Positions 1 through 8,729 of a stretch of DNA of 64,000 nt are shown here, in pieces. The notes under the pieces were generated by a model, which ran no database searches, was not told the origin of the DNA, and saw nothing but the letters and a program-made list of their open reading frames with translations. Position numbers and translations under genes: made by a program. The stretch is from Candidatus Symbiopectobacterium sp. NZEC151. GTDB taxonomy: Bacteria > Pseudomonadota > Gammaproteobacteria > Enterobacterales > Enterobacteriaceae. Where the stretch lies: NCBI RefSeq assembly GCF_025962655.1, contig NZ_JAGFPE010000003.1:1-64000 (forward strand). Reading direction: 5' to 3'. Position 1 is the stretch's first letter. Every line of letters starts with the position of its first letter.

Positions 1-1479
1 CTGGGCAAGCTGGTGGCATTCTATGATGACAACGGCATCTCGATTGACGGTCACGTGGAAGGCTGGTTTACCGATGACACCGCAGCACGCTTTGAAGCCT
101 ACGGCTGGCACGTGGTGCGTGGCGTCGACGGTCATGACGCCGATGCCATCACCCGCGCTATCGAACAGGCGCGCGCCGTGACGGACAAACCGTCGCTGCT
201 GATGTGCAAAACCGTGATTGGTTTCGGTTCACCGAACAAGGCCGGTACCCACGACTCCCACGGTGCACCGCTGGGCGACGCCGAAGTGGCCGCTTCACGC
301 GAACAGCTGGGCTGGAAATACCCGCCGTTTGACATTCCAGCCGATATCTATACTGCCTGGGATGCCAAAGCCGCGGGCACGCAAAAAGAGAGCGCCTGGA
401 GCGAGGCGTTTGCCGCCTATGCCAAAGCCTATCCGGAACTGGCTGCCGAATTCAAACGCCGTACCGTCGGTGACCTGCCGGCCAACTGGCAGGCCGATGC
501 CCAGAAATTCATTGACGATTTGCAGGCCAACCCGGCGAAAATTGCCAGCCGCAAAGCCTCGCAGAACGCACTGGAAGCCTACGGCAAGCTGCTGCCGGAA
601 TTCCTCGGTGGCTCTGCCGACCTGGCACCGAGCAACCTGACCATCTGGTCCGGCTCGGTCTCACTGGATAAAGACCCGGCGGGCAACTACATCCACTACG
701 GGGTGCGTGAGTTCGGCATGACCGCCATCGCCAACGGTCTGGCGCTGTACGGCGGCTTCCTGCCGTATACCGCGACCTTCCTGATGTTTGTGGAATATGC
801 CCGTAACGCGGTGCGCATGGCCGCGCTGATGAAAATCCGCAGCATCTACGTTTACACCCATGACTCCATCGGTCTGGGTGAAGACGGCCCGACGCACCAG
901 CCTGTAGAGCAAATGGCGAGCCTGCGCGTGACGCCAAACATGAGCACCTGGCGTCCGGCGGATCAGGTAGAAACCGCGGTGGCATGGAAATACGCCATCG
1001 AACGCAAGGATGGCCCGACGGCGCTGATCCTGTCGCGTCAAAACCTGGCGCAGCAGACACGCACCGCGCAGCAACTGGCGGACGTGGCGAAAGGCGCTTA
1101 CGTGTTGAAAGACAGTGACGGTCAGCCGGACCTGATCCTGATTGCCACCGGTTCAGAAGTGGAGCTGGCGGTAGCGGCCTACGACGTGCTGAGCGCGCAG
1201 GGCCACAAGGTACGCGTGGTCTCCATGCCGTCTACCGATGCGTTCGACAAGCAGGATGCGGCCTACCGTGAAGCAGTGCTGCCGAAAGCGGTGAGCGCCC
1301 GCGTGGCGATCGAAGCGGGCATCGCAGACTACTGGTATAAGTATGTCGGCCTGAACGGCGCGATTGTGGGCATGACCAGCTTTGGCGAATCGGCTCCGGC
1401 GGAAAAACTGTTCGAGGTGTTTGGCTTTACGGTGGATAACGTGGTGGATGTGGCGCGTTCGCTGTTACGCCAAGGCTGA
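1..1479 (+). CDS. tkt: transketolase, 3' part (partial)
   Basis: Transketolase moves two-carbon ketol units between sugar phosphates in the non-oxidative pentose phosphate pathway, using thiamine diphosphate and a divalent cation. The frame is open from base 1, so the gene starts upstream; the 492 residues seen here lack roughly the first 170 of the usual ~663. Family features in view are [19 protein letters not shown], the pyrimidine-binding region with FGVREFGM-like [26 protein letters not shown], and ILSRQNL. The next gene is a convergent nudK, as beside tktB in E. coli, so this may be the tktB-position copy, but sequence alone does not separate tktA from tktB. A terminator follows the TGA stop. 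Confidence 0.96.
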   Translation: MGKLVAFYDDNGISIDGHVEGWFTDDTAARFEAYGWHVVRGVDGHDADAITRAIEQARAVTDKPSLLMCKTVIGFGSPNKAGTHDSHGAPLGDAEVAASREQLGWKYPPFDIPADIYTAWDAKAAGTQKESAWSEAFAAYAKAYPELAAEFKRRTVGDLPANWQADAQKFIDDLQANPAKIASRKASQNALEAYGKLLPEFLGGSADLAPSNLTIWSGSVSLDKDPAGNYIHYGVREFGMTAIANGLALYGGFLPYTATFLMFVEYARNAVRMAALMKIRSIYVYTHDSIGLGEDGPTHQPVEQMASLRVTPNMSTWRPADQVETAVAWKYAIERKDGPTALILSRQNLAQQTRTAQQLADVAKGAYVLKDSDGQPDLILIATGSEVELAVAAYDVLSAQGHKVRVVSMPSTDAFDKQDAAYREAVLPKAVSARVAIEAGIADYWYKYVGLNGAIVGMTSFGESAPAEKLFEVFGFTVDNVVDVARSLLRQG

Positions 1480-1490
1480 CTTCAACAATC

Positions 1491-1524
1491 GGGGCGCCTC
1501 AGAAACGCCCCTTCCTCTTTTTAC
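1491..1524 (+). terminator. rho-independent terminator of tkt
   Basis: GGGGCG (1491-1496) pairs with CGCCCC (1506-1511) around a nine-base loop and is followed by TTCCTCTTTTTA. It lies 11 bases after the tkt stop and touches the 3' end of the convergent nudK. Confidence 0.8.
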
Positions 1525-2099
1525 GCTGCACACCATCCCTGTAGCTGCGCATAGTGCAGCAGCATGATGGTTTTCCCATCGCAGATACGCCCGTCGTTGA
1601 TCATCGCCAGCGCGTCAGTAAACGGCAGTTCGATAACCTCAATATCTTCATCTTCCACGCCGCCTCCGCGCGCCAGACGTTGGGAATCTTGGTATTCTGC
1701 AGCAAAAAAATGCACCTTTTCTGTGACACTACCGGGCGACATGTAGGCTTCAAACAGTTTTTCAACCTGCTCGATCAGGTAGCCAGTCTCTTCCATCACT
1801 TCTTTACGGATGCATTCTTCCGGCGATAACGCATCCAGCAGGCCAGCACAGGTTTCCAACAGCATGCCGCTCTCGTTGCCGTTGAGGTAAGTTGGCATAC
1901 GAAATTGGCGCGTCAGCACTACCGTCTTGTTATCGCGGTTATAAAGCAGAATGGTGGCACCATCGCCTTTGTCATAAACTTCGCGCCGCTGTCGCACCAC
2001 CCCGCCGCGTTTACGTTGCAGATCGAACGTGTAGTTGTGCAGCACATACCAGTTATCGGACAGCAGTTTCTTTTCAATGAGCTTTATGGGAGACGACAT
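1521..2099 (-). CDS. nudK: GDP-mannose pyrophosphatase NudK
   Basis: A Nudix hydrolase of 192 residues, close to the 191 of E. coli NudK, expected to hydrolyse GDP-mannose and related nucleotide sugars in the cytoplasm. The Nudix box is visible as [20 protein letters not shown], with Lys where the general signature has Arg, as in E. coli NudK. Other matching stretches are [19 protein letters not shown] and [15 protein letters not shown] lies one codon upstream of the chosen ATG, but GGAG is 7 bases before the ATG and only 4 before the GTG, so the ATG is preferred. It converges on tkt. Confidence 0.93.
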   Translation of the reverse strand: MSSPIKLIEKKLLSDNWYVLHNYTFDLQRKRGGVVRQRREVYDKGDGATILLYNRDNKTVVLTRQFRMPTYLNGNESGMLLETCAGLLDALSPEECIRKEVMEETGYLIEQVEKLFEAYMSPGSVTEKVHFFAAEYQDSQRLARGGGVEDEDIEVIELPFTDALAMINDGRICDGKTIMLLHYAQLQGWCAA

Positions 2100-2137
2100 C
2101 ACAACACTCCATCACGCGCGAAAACCACGCGGCTGAC

Positions 2138-2950
2138 TTAACGAAACTCCTGATACAGATGTTCACCGCGAAAACCGATACGACGCGATAACGTCAGCGC
2201 CGCCGTTGAGATCAGCGAACCCAGCTCAGCAATACGCTCAGGGTTATCTTTTACTTTGGAAAACAAGCTGGCAATACTCAGCGCCGCTTGCACTTTACCC
2301 CGTGCGTTATAAATAGGTGCTGCGACACAAAACACTTCCGCGTTATGTTCACGATCGTCAATCACGTAGCCGCGCTGGCGTGCTTCGTTCAGCACGCCGA
2401 AAAAACGCGCTTCATCCGTCACGGTGAAGGGGGTAATCGGCTGCAAACCGCCGGTTTTATCGAGAATGGCTTTGATCTGTTCATCCGGCATGGTCGCCAG
2501 CAGCGCCTTGCCAAGGCCGGTACAATAAAGCGGGTTATTGGAACCAATGCGCGCAGAGGTACGCACTGATGCAGCACTCTCCACTTTATCCAGATACACC
2601 AGCATGCCGTCGTTCTCCATCGCCAGAAACGAGGTTTCCTGCGCGCTGGCAGCCAACTCTTCCAGCACCGAGCGTGCGGCTTCGTGAAACGGCGTTTGAT
2701 CGAGATAAACCGCACCGGTCTGGAACAGTTTAAGCCCCAGACGGAAAGATTTGACACGGGGATTGGCGATTTCAAGGTAGCCTTTATCCACCAGCGTATA
2801 AATAATATCGAAGGTGGTACTTTTCGGTATGCCTAACTGAGTACTGATTTCCGTTATGGTTAACTCATCCCGTGTCCCTGCCACCAATTCCAGCATATCC
2901 AGCGCTCTGGCCACCGAGCGATTGATTTTTTCCACGCCATCCATCCCCAT
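2138..2950 (-). CDS. IclR-family transcriptional regulator
   Basis: A 270-residue protein with an N-terminal winged helix-turn-helix (about residues 8-70, LTITEISTQLGIPKSTTFDIIYTL) and a C-terminal IclR effector domain (about 85-255, including NPLYCTGLGKALLA, GYVIDDREHN and VAAPIYNARGKVQAAL). IclR proteins usually sense a sugar acid or aromatic acid and control an adjacent catabolic operon. Here it sits downstream, on the same strand, of an aldolase, a transporter, two sugar-acid kinases and a dehydrogenase, so it is the likely local regulator (inference). The palindrome at 8583-8600 is a candidate target. A second ATG two codons in is also possible as start. Confidence 0.9.
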   Translation of the reverse strand: MGMDGVEKINRSVARALDMLELVAGTRDELTITEISTQLGIPKSTTFDIIYTLVDKGYLEIANPRVKSFRLGLKLFQTGAVYLDQTPFHEAARSVLEELAASAQETSFLAMENDGMLVYLDKVESAASVRTSARIGSNNPLYCTGLGKALLATMPDEQIKAILDKTGGLQPITPFTVTDEARFFGVLNEARQRGYVIDDREHNAEVFCVAAPIYNARGKVQAALSIASLFSKVKDNPERIAELGSLISTAALTLSRRIGFRGEHLYQEFR

Positions 2951-3070
2951 GCATTCGCTTGCGCGGGATTATACAAGATAACCATAGTGGTAAGAAAAAA
3001 TAAAAGTGCCGATAAGGGCAACCCGCGTTGATAGTGCAGCAGGCAGCCGTTATCGGAAGATGATAGTCAA

Positions 3071-3739
3071 TCAGAGAGGGTAACAAACGTCGTCTGGCTT
3101 TTTATTTTCGTGGAAACGCGTAATAAAAGTCTGTGCCAGCTCGGTTAACTGTTGCCACGCCTGCTCGGCCACTAACGTTTTATTGATCAGCTCGCTGCCC
3201 ACCCCAACGGCAAATGCGCCCGCTTGTGCAAAGTCTGCGACATTATTCAGCGTCACGCCACCAACAGGAATGATTGAGAGATTGTTAAGCGGTCCCTGCA
3301 ACTCTTTCAGATAGTTGACGCCCAGGCCGTTGGCAGGGAACAGCTTCAACAAATCGACGCCCATGCGGCACGCCTGCAATATTTCCGACGGCGTGGCGAC
3401 GGCCGGGATCATCAGCTTCTGCTTTTCATGCACCATGCTGACCACCTGTGGATTAAAATCCGGTGCCAGCACAAAAGTAGCGCCCGCATCCATCACCAAC
3501 TGCGCCATCACCGGATTGATCACGGTGCCCGCACCGATCCACATTTTGTCGCCCAATTCCGTCGAGAGCGCTTCAATACTGCGCAGATAACCTGACGTGT
3601 TGCAGGTCACTTCCAACACGCGCACGCCGCCATCGTAGAGCGCGCGTGCCACGGGGATCACCTCCTCGGGTTTTGTCCCTCTGACAATCGCGATAATGCC
3701 CGTTTCTTCTATGGCGTGAATCACTCGGTGCTTAATCAT
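3071..3739 (-). CDS. dgoA: KDPG/KDPGal-type aldolase (DgoA-like)
   Basis: Class I aldolase of the Eda/DgoA family, 222 residues, which cleaves 2-dehydro-3-deoxy-6-phospho-sugar acids to pyruvate and glyceraldehyde 3-phosphate. Family residues can be placed: Arg20 in IVRG, Glu43 in VLEVT, GAGTV at 69-73, the Schiff-base Lys132 in LLKLFPA, and PVGGV in the phosphate-binding region. An ATG four codons upstream overlaps the GAGG ribosome-binding site that serves the chosen ATG, so the shorter form is preferred. Two kinases of the 2-dehydro-3-deoxygalactonate family lie in the same direction, so the galactonate-type substrate is more likely than gluconate (inference). Confidence 0.9.
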   Translation of the reverse strand: MIKHRVIHAIEETGIIAIVRGTKPEEVIPVARALYDGGVRVLEVTCNTSGYLRSIEALSTELGDKMWIGAGTVINPVMAQLVMDAGATFVLAPDFNPQVVSMVHEKQKLMIPAVATPSEILQACRMGVDLLKLFPANGLGVNYLKELQGPLNNLSIIPVGGVTLNNVADFAQAGAFAVGVGSELINKTLVAEQAWQQLTELAQTFITRFHENKKPDDVCYPL

Positions 3740-3792
3740 TGATAACCTCATAACCCTTTAATTAACTATTAAATCGACTGCAACAAACGGCG

Positions 3793-3816
3793 AAAAAGGC
3801 GGCGCGAGGCCGCCTT
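3793..3816 (-). terminator. terminator or attenuator between the transporter gene and dgoA
   Basis: On the minus strand AAGGCGGC, a five-base loop and GCCGCCTT (3796-3816) run into TTTTT. It lies just past the transporter stop, so dgoA may be expressed partly by readthrough or from its own promoter. Confidence 0.7.
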
Positions 3817-3824
3817 CACTGCGA

Positions 3825-5132
3825 TCATGCGTTAGCGACGATCGGTTTTCTGACGATGAACCAGTAGCACAGGGCGGCACAGCCAGCGATAATGCCGCCG
3901 CTGACGAACGCCATGGTGTAAGAACCGGTGGCATCGGCGATCATGCCGGTCACCAACGGTGAGAGTGAACCGGCGAAGTAACCGCCGAAATTCTGGATAC
4001 TGCCCACGGAAGCCACCATGGATGCCGGAGCGACATCACCCGGTAATGCCCAGCCGGTTGCAGAAAGTGCCGAGAGCAGCGCCATAGCAATCACCAACAG
4101 GGCCAGCGTACCGGTCAGGCTGGTGGCGAACGGAATAGCCACGACTGCAACGCCTGCCAGCAGCGCGGAGATACTGATGGTGACGCGTTTAGCAACCAGT
4201 GAATCACTGAAAATTTCCCTGTCCATCAACCATTTGGAAAGATACCCGCCACCAATGGCCCCGACGATACCGCCGAAGTAAGGGATACTGGCGTAGATGC
4301 CCAACGCTTTGAGTTCGATGTTCTGGGTTTTCATCAAATAGAGCGGCAGGAAGGTGGTGAAAATGTTCATCATCCACACATAGCAGAACCAGCCCAGAAT
4401 CATGCCCCACACGCATTTGTACTTGAACAACCCGCCCCAGCTAATGGTGACTTCGCTGTTGCCCAGTTTCTCGGCGGTACCGCCGCCACCTTCTTTAATG
4501 TAATCAAGTTCTTCTTTGCTCAGCGTCGGATGTTTTTCCGGCTGATGGTAAGCGAAGATGAAAAACACCAGGAAGATCAGACCAATACCACCGGCGATAA
4601 AGAACAGGGCACGCCAGCCGAACGGTACAATGATGGCAACCAGAATCGGAGGAGCGATGGCCGGGCCCCATTTGGATGCCGCATCCCAGAAGCCCGTTGC
4701 CAGCGCACGTTCCTTTTTCGGGAACCAGGAGGCGGTAATTTTCGCCGCACCCGGCCAGCATGGCGCTTCGGTGATACCCAAAATACCGCGCGCAAACAGT
4801 AGCGTCGTCAGGTTGCTACAGGCACCGGTCAGCATGGTGGCACCGCTCCACAGGCCGATGGCCCAGCTGTAAACTTTCTTCGGCCCAAATTTATCGACCA
4901 GCCAGCCGGAAGGCAGCTGGCACATGGCGTAAATCAGCGCAAACACCGATCCCATCAAGCCAATATCGGTATTGGTCAAATGCAGATCTTTCATCATGTC
5001 GGGTGCGGCAATGGATAATGCCGCGCGGTCGAGATAATTGATAACGCCGCCAATTAATAACAAGAAAACGACAAACCACCGTTTCTTGCCGATTTTTTTA
5101 CTCGCGGCGTCGGTATTAACCAGAGTACTCAT
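3825..5132 (-). CDS. MFS transporter, anion:cation symporter family (GudP/ExuT-like)
   Basis: A 435-residue inner-membrane protein with about 12 hydrophobic segments. The N-terminal signature of sugar-acid symporters is clear: NYLDRAALSIAAP in the first segment, GWLVDKFGPKKVY in the first cytoplasmic loop, and ARGILGITEAPCWPGAAKI in segment 4. Members carry hexuronates, glucarate or galactonate with protons. Its position between dgoA and two dgoK-type kinases suggests that it imports the sugar acid they degrade. The exact substrate cannot be read from the sequence. Confidence 0.9.
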   Translation of the reverse strand: MSTLVNTDAASKKIGKKRWFVVFLLLIGGVINYLDRAALSIAAPDMMKDLHLTNTDIGLMGSVFALIYAMCQLPSGWLVDKFGPKKVYSWAIGLWSGATMLTGACSNLTTLLFARGILGITEAPCWPGAAKITASWFPKKERALATGFWDAASKWGPAIAPPILVAIIVPFGWRALFFIAGGIGLIFLVFFIFAYHQPEKHPTLSKEELDYIKEGGGGTAEKLGNSEVTISWGGLFKYKCVWGMILGWFCYVWMMNIFTTFLPLYLMKTQNIELKALGIYASIPYFGGIVGAIGGGYLSKWLMDREIFSDSLVAKRVTISISALLAGVAVVAIPFATSLTGTLALLVIAMALLSALSATGWALPGDVAPASMVASVGSIQNFGGYFAGSLSPLVTGMIADATGSYTMAFVSGGIIAGCAALCYWFIVRKPIVANA

Positions 5133-5208
5133 CGTGATATTCCTATAATAATACCTGTAGGGTAAGAGGTAATGACATTCTTCTGCCTGCTAACAGGCGG
5201 AATGTTCG

Positions 5209-6201
5209 TTAAATAATTTTCCTGACCCGGGCAATTTCCAATGCACCTAAGCCAGACAGCGACGGCTGATTATCATCAATCACCACCACGTCACCGGTAA
5301 AAAAGGCATCATCCTTAATTAATATTTCAAAGGCGTTCTTTAATATTTTCTTGCCGCAAATCACTAATGTGGCATCCGGGGAGATATTCAGCGCTTTGCT
5401 GTTTTTGATCGCGAGAATATCCGTTTGTAATACCGCACCGAGCAAATAGTTCGCCTTTTGGTTATCACTCAGTGAAGCGAACATATCGAGAATGCGTACC
5501 GAGAAGCAGCTGCGTGCCAGACCGACGGCGGCACAATCATGCGCACCTTGCAGCAGATACTGCGCTTCTACTTCATTGGCGAACTGGTGTTTTAGCGAGC
5601 TGGCCAGAATGGTGCGCTGAGTAATCACGTCCAGTAACTCACCGGCAATGGTGGTTACGCAGCCTTCAATGCGATTATCCGCATCGACTTTAATGAATTT
5701 GGAGTGGGAACCCGGTTGGATAATCAGCGCCGGGCCGCGAATGTCCAGCGCGGCAATGGCCCCAATGGTTTCCACTTCCTCTCCGCGCATCACATCCATT
5801 TTTTCGACGTTTTCCGGCGCAACCGCGCCATCGTTGTTACGGATGCCGGGAACAAACCAAATCGGCTGATCGCTCACCTCGGGAATGACCTGTTGCACCA
5901 TGCCCGCCGCCAATTCGTTAATGCCAGCGGGTGCCACAACGTGTGGGATCTCACACAGGCCAACATTGGAGGTGATCATGCCGGCAGACAGGTAGGTCAC
6001 TTTAGCGTCCGGCGGTAATGCTGCCTGTGCCAGCGCGGCCTGAACCGCAGCCTGCACGCCCCGCGTCAGGGTTTCTTTACTGCCGGTGATGGCCGTGTCA
6101 CGCACGCCAACCGCCTGGCTGGCTTCAGCAATAATGCGATTGTCCTGCCAGACAAAAACGCGCGTGTTGGTGGTGCCGGTATCGATGGTAACGGAATACA
6201 T
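5209..6201 (-). CDS. dgoK: 2-dehydro-3-deoxygalactonokinase family protein, copy 1
   Basis: A 330-residue DgoK-family kinase (ASKHA fold) expected to phosphorylate a 2-dehydro-3-deoxy sugar acid before aldol cleavage. The N-terminal phosphate loop TIDTGTTNTRVF, the AGMITSNVGLCEIPHV segment, MRGEEVETIGA, and PGSHSKFIKVD are all in view. It lies 14 bases downstream of a second, clearly divergent copy, and both are probably on one transcript with the transporter. In this copy, IIQPGSHSK replaces the IELGSTTK seen in the partner. E. coli has a single dgoK. Which copy handles galactonate and what the other does is not evident. Confidence 0.88.
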   Translation of the reverse strand: MYSVTIDTGTTNTRVFVWQDNRIIAEASQAVGVRDTAITGSKETLTRGVQAAVQAALAQAALPPDAKVTYLSAGMITSNVGLCEIPHVVAPAGINELAAGMVQQVIPEVSDQPIWFVPGIRNNDGAVAPENVEKMDVMRGEEVETIGAIAALDIRGPALIIQPGSHSKFIKVDADNRIEGCVTTIAGELLDVITQRTILASSLKHQFANEVEAQYLLQGAHDCAAVGLARSCFSVRILDMFASLSDNQKANYLLGAVLQTDILAIKNSKALNISPDATLVICGKKILKNAFEILIKDDAFFTGDVVVIDDNQPSLSGLGALEIARVRKII

Positions 6202-6215
6202 TTTTCTCTCCTGCC

Positions 6216-7232
6216 TCAGCCCTGTTGCCCCAGTTCAACGCGAGCGGCGATATAGCCCGCGCCTTCCACCACCAGCCGGTCAATCTCGTCCCGCGCGGTG
6301 ATAAGCGTCGCAGGGCGCGTCAGACCGAGCACGTTTTTCATCATGTGCTGGTAGATATGGCAGCGCTGCGCGTTGCCGACAAAAATCACCTCACCGTTCA
6401 GGTCAAACCCTTGCTGCTGGGCATCGGCAAACAGTTTCATGTCATCAGCCGCCATCGCCGCTTCGCAGAACAGCTTGCGCTCCGCCGGTTGGGTATCCAG
6501 TGAGAATTGAATAAAACGGGTCAGCAGGATGGTGCGCAACAGCCCGCTCTGCTGGACGCTGCGGTAGGCTGCATCGGCAATCTGCTCAGAGAAGCAGTCA
6601 GGTTGGGGCTCAGCGCTTTTAACGCTGGAGCCGATGAAAGTTTCTTTCAGGACAGCGGCATACACCTGACCGCTCAGCGACGTCATGCTGCCAGCCAGTC
6701 TTCCTTGCGCATCAATGTGAATCAGCTTGGTGGTTGATCCCAACTCAATGATGGTGCACGGCAACGCGGGCTGATAGCGGCTCAGCACACCAATCGCCTG
6801 CGTTTCTTCACCACGCATTAAATCCAGCGATGCGATCCCTTCCCATCCCCCTTTGCCTGGCGCATTTTTAATACCGGGAATGAACACCACTGGAATATCA
6901 ACCGGGAAAATAGCCGGGTCGCGATATTGGCGGGCAAAGGTGGCAAGATCGTCGATATTGACCGGTGCAGTCAGGTGCGGGATCTCCACCAGCCCCAGGT
7001 TAGAGGTGATCATCCCTGAAGCGATGGCAAAGCGCACATCGTTGAGCGTCAGGCTTTCTTGCGCCAGCAGCTGTTGGAAACCGGCCGCAATGCCCTCTTT
7101 CAAGGCCGTATTGTTACCGGTCGCTGCCGTGCTGTTTACCCCGACAGGAATTTCATTTTTACTGATTACCGCCTGATCGTTGATCAGATAAAGGCGGGTA
7201 TTGGTAGAACCACAATCAATAACCACAAACAT
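6216..7232 (-). CDS. 2-dehydro-3-deoxygalactonokinase family protein, copy 2
   Basis: A 338-residue paralogue of the next gene. The shared skeleton is VIDCGSTNTRLYL at the N-terminus, ASGMITSNLGLVEIPHL, VFIPGIKN, and MRGEETQAIGVLS. The C-terminal halves differ strongly. The sugar-facing motif is ELGSTTKLIHID instead of PGSHSKFIKVD, which suggests a different substrate or partner role (inference). The two could also form a heteromer or serve two sugar acids. The start ATG is clear, and the 181-base gap upstream could hold its promoter. Confidence 0.85.
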   Translation of the reverse strand: MFVVIDCGSTNTRLYLINDQAVISKNEIPVGVNSTAATGNNTALKEGIAAGFQQLLAQESLTLNDVRFAIASGMITSNLGLVEIPHLTAPVNIDDLATFARQYRDPAIFPVDIPVVFIPGIKNAPGKGGWEGIASLDLMRGEETQAIGVLSRYQPALPCTIIELGSTTKLIHIDAQGRLAGSMTSLSGQVYAAVLKETFIGSSVKSAEPQPDCFSEQIADAAYRSVQQSGLLRTILLTRFIQFSLDTQPAERKLFCEAAMAADDMKLFADAQQQGFDLNGEVIFVGNAQRCHIYQHMMKNVLGLTRPATLITARDEIDRLVVEGAGYIAARVELGQQG

Positions 7233-7413
7233 AATCGTTAGCCTCTTATTGTCATAACATTTATAACGGGCATCAAAAATAGGGTACAGAAGTCCTCTGA
7301 CGAAAAAATCTCGTCAGGTGGAATAGCTTTTTCTTATCTGGCGCGGGTCGTTATTAATGACAACTCGCACCCGATAAATAAGCGTTTATCCCTGGTGGAT
7401 AACGCAGACAGAA
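7233..7413. other. gap with a hairpin between the dehydrogenase and kinase genes
   Basis: CTGACGA (7297-7303) and TCGTCAG (7311-7317) form a perfect 7-bp stem with a seven-base loop. No T-run follows on the minus strand, so it is not a convincing terminator. It may mark a processing or attenuation site. I see no gene here. Confidence 0.4.
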
Positions 7414-8568
7414 TTACAAGCAGCCCTGATAAATTTCTCGAATCTTTTCTCCGTCTGGTACGCGTGGATTATTCGACAGCACGACTTTCATGGTGGTTAA
7501 TACATTATTAATCAACCAATCGAAGTGCTCTTCTTTAACGCCCAATTGCGTCAGGGTAGGCACCATATTAATGCCGGTCAGGAATTGATGAACCGCTGCC
7601 ACGCTGCTTTCCGCTGCCTGCTCCTGACTCATGCCGCGCGTATCTACCCCCATGGCTTTGGCGATAGCGGCAAATTTCTCCGGTGCCGCAGGCCAGGTAT
7701 ATTCCATAAAGGGTTTGTAAATGGCCGCGATACCTTCCGCGTGCACCACGTCCAGCAGACCGCCCATCGGGTGCTGCAACGCGTGCGGCAGCGTGGTGCC
7801 CGCACAGTCAATTGCCATGCCTGCCAGGGAGCTGGCCAGCGTGACATTCTCCCAGGCGGCGACGTTGGTGACATCGTCATAGACCAGCGGCAGGTTCTGC
7901 GCAATCAGCTCAATCGCACGCAGGGACAGCATTTCACTGAACGGCGTGGCATTCTTGGAAATGAAGGATTCAAGAGCATGGAACAGCACGTCGGCTCCCG
8001 GCCCGGCGATCACGCGTTTTGGCAGAGTCAGCATCAATTCAGGATCGATAATGGCCGCCTTCGGGTAGATGAGCGGATTCACCAAGCCTTTCTTGTCGTT
8101 GGTTTCCGGGTTGGTGAATACCGCGGTGCGGTTAGCTTCACTGCCGGTGCCTGCGGTCGTTGGGATGAGGATGATCGGCAACGCGCGGGTGCCGACTTTA
8201 CGACCAAACACGTAATCCCAGATGCTACCTTCATTGACCGCAGAGAAAGCGATTCCTTTCGCCATGTCCATCGCGCTGCCGCCGCCCAGACCGATCACCA
8301 GATCGCATCCTTCATCGACAGCGACCTGCGCCCCTTCAGCCACCAGCGTGGACAGCGGGTTCTGCATAAAGCGATCGTAAACCGCAAACGCGACGCCCGC
8401 TTCCGTCAGCGACTGCTTCACCGCCTGCAACTGCCCGGTAGGTTTGGAACTGTCTGACGCCACCAGCAGTGCCTTTTTACCGTAAGGACGGGCAATGTCG
8501 CCCACTTGCTTGTGTCGTCCTAATCCAAAATGAAATTTGACGGGATTACTGTAATCAAAAGCTGGCAT
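7414..8568 (-). CDS. iron-containing alcohol dehydrogenase
   Basis: A 384-residue group III (iron-dependent) alcohol dehydrogenase, cytoplasmic, NAD(P)-linked. The nucleotide loop GGGSAMD is at 95-101, with TAGTGSEANRTAVF following. Metal ligands of the family fit Asp193 and His197 (GADVLFHALESF), His262 or His266 (PHALQHPMGG) and His276 (DVVHAEG). It lies at the head of the leftward sugar-acid cluster, with an 18-bp palindrome 15 bases before its ATG. Its substrate could be an aldehyde, such as lactaldehyde or a sugar-derived semialdehyde, or a sugar-acid alcohol; the sequence does not decide. Confidence 0.9.
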   Translation of the reverse strand: MPAFDYSNPVKFHFGLGRHKQVGDIARPYGKKALLVASDSSKPTGQLQAVKQSLTEAGVAFAVYDRFMQNPLSTLVAEGAQVAVDEGCDLVIGLGGGSAMDMAKGIAFSAVNEGSIWDYVFGRKVGTRALPIILIPTTAGTGSEANRTAVFTNPETNDKKGLVNPLIYPKAAIIDPELMLTLPKRVIAGPGADVLFHALESFISKNATPFSEMLSLRAIELIAQNLPLVYDDVTNVAAWENVTLASSLAGMAIDCAGTTLPHALQHPMGGLLDVVHAEGIAAIYKPFMEYTWPAAPEKFAAIAKAMGVDTRGMSQEQAAESSVAAVHQFLTGINMVPTLTQLGVKEEHFDWLINNVLTTMKVVLSNNPRVPDGEKIREIYQGCL

Positions 8569-8582
8569 CTCTCACCTCTTAT

Positions 8583-8600
8583 TGTTCGCATATGCGAACA
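8583..8600. promoter_or_regulatory. 18-bp perfect palindrome, candidate IclR-family operator
   Basis: TGTTCGCATATGCGAACA is perfectly self-complementary, and a further TGTTCGTATTA half-site follows at 8602-8612. It lies immediately upstream of the dehydrogenase start. GTTCG-type palindromes are known targets of some IclR regulators (PcaR type), and an IclR gene sits in this cluster. Binding is inferred. Confidence 0.55.
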
Positions 8601-8729
8601 CTGTTCGTATTAATGATCCAGATAATAGAGAGGAGGAAAAATGAGCGCCAGCCTTTTGATAAAAAAAATGGACTGCCATCACATTTATTGTGACGACAAT
8701 CCGTTAGCCGTGAGAAATATTATGTTGCG

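Noticed and set aside
7525-8457. 310-codon open frame on the plus strand opposite the iron-dependent dehydrogenase
   Set aside because: It is the antisense of a well-conserved gene, has Arg/His/Gln-rich composition typical of reverse-strand shadows, and shows no family motif.
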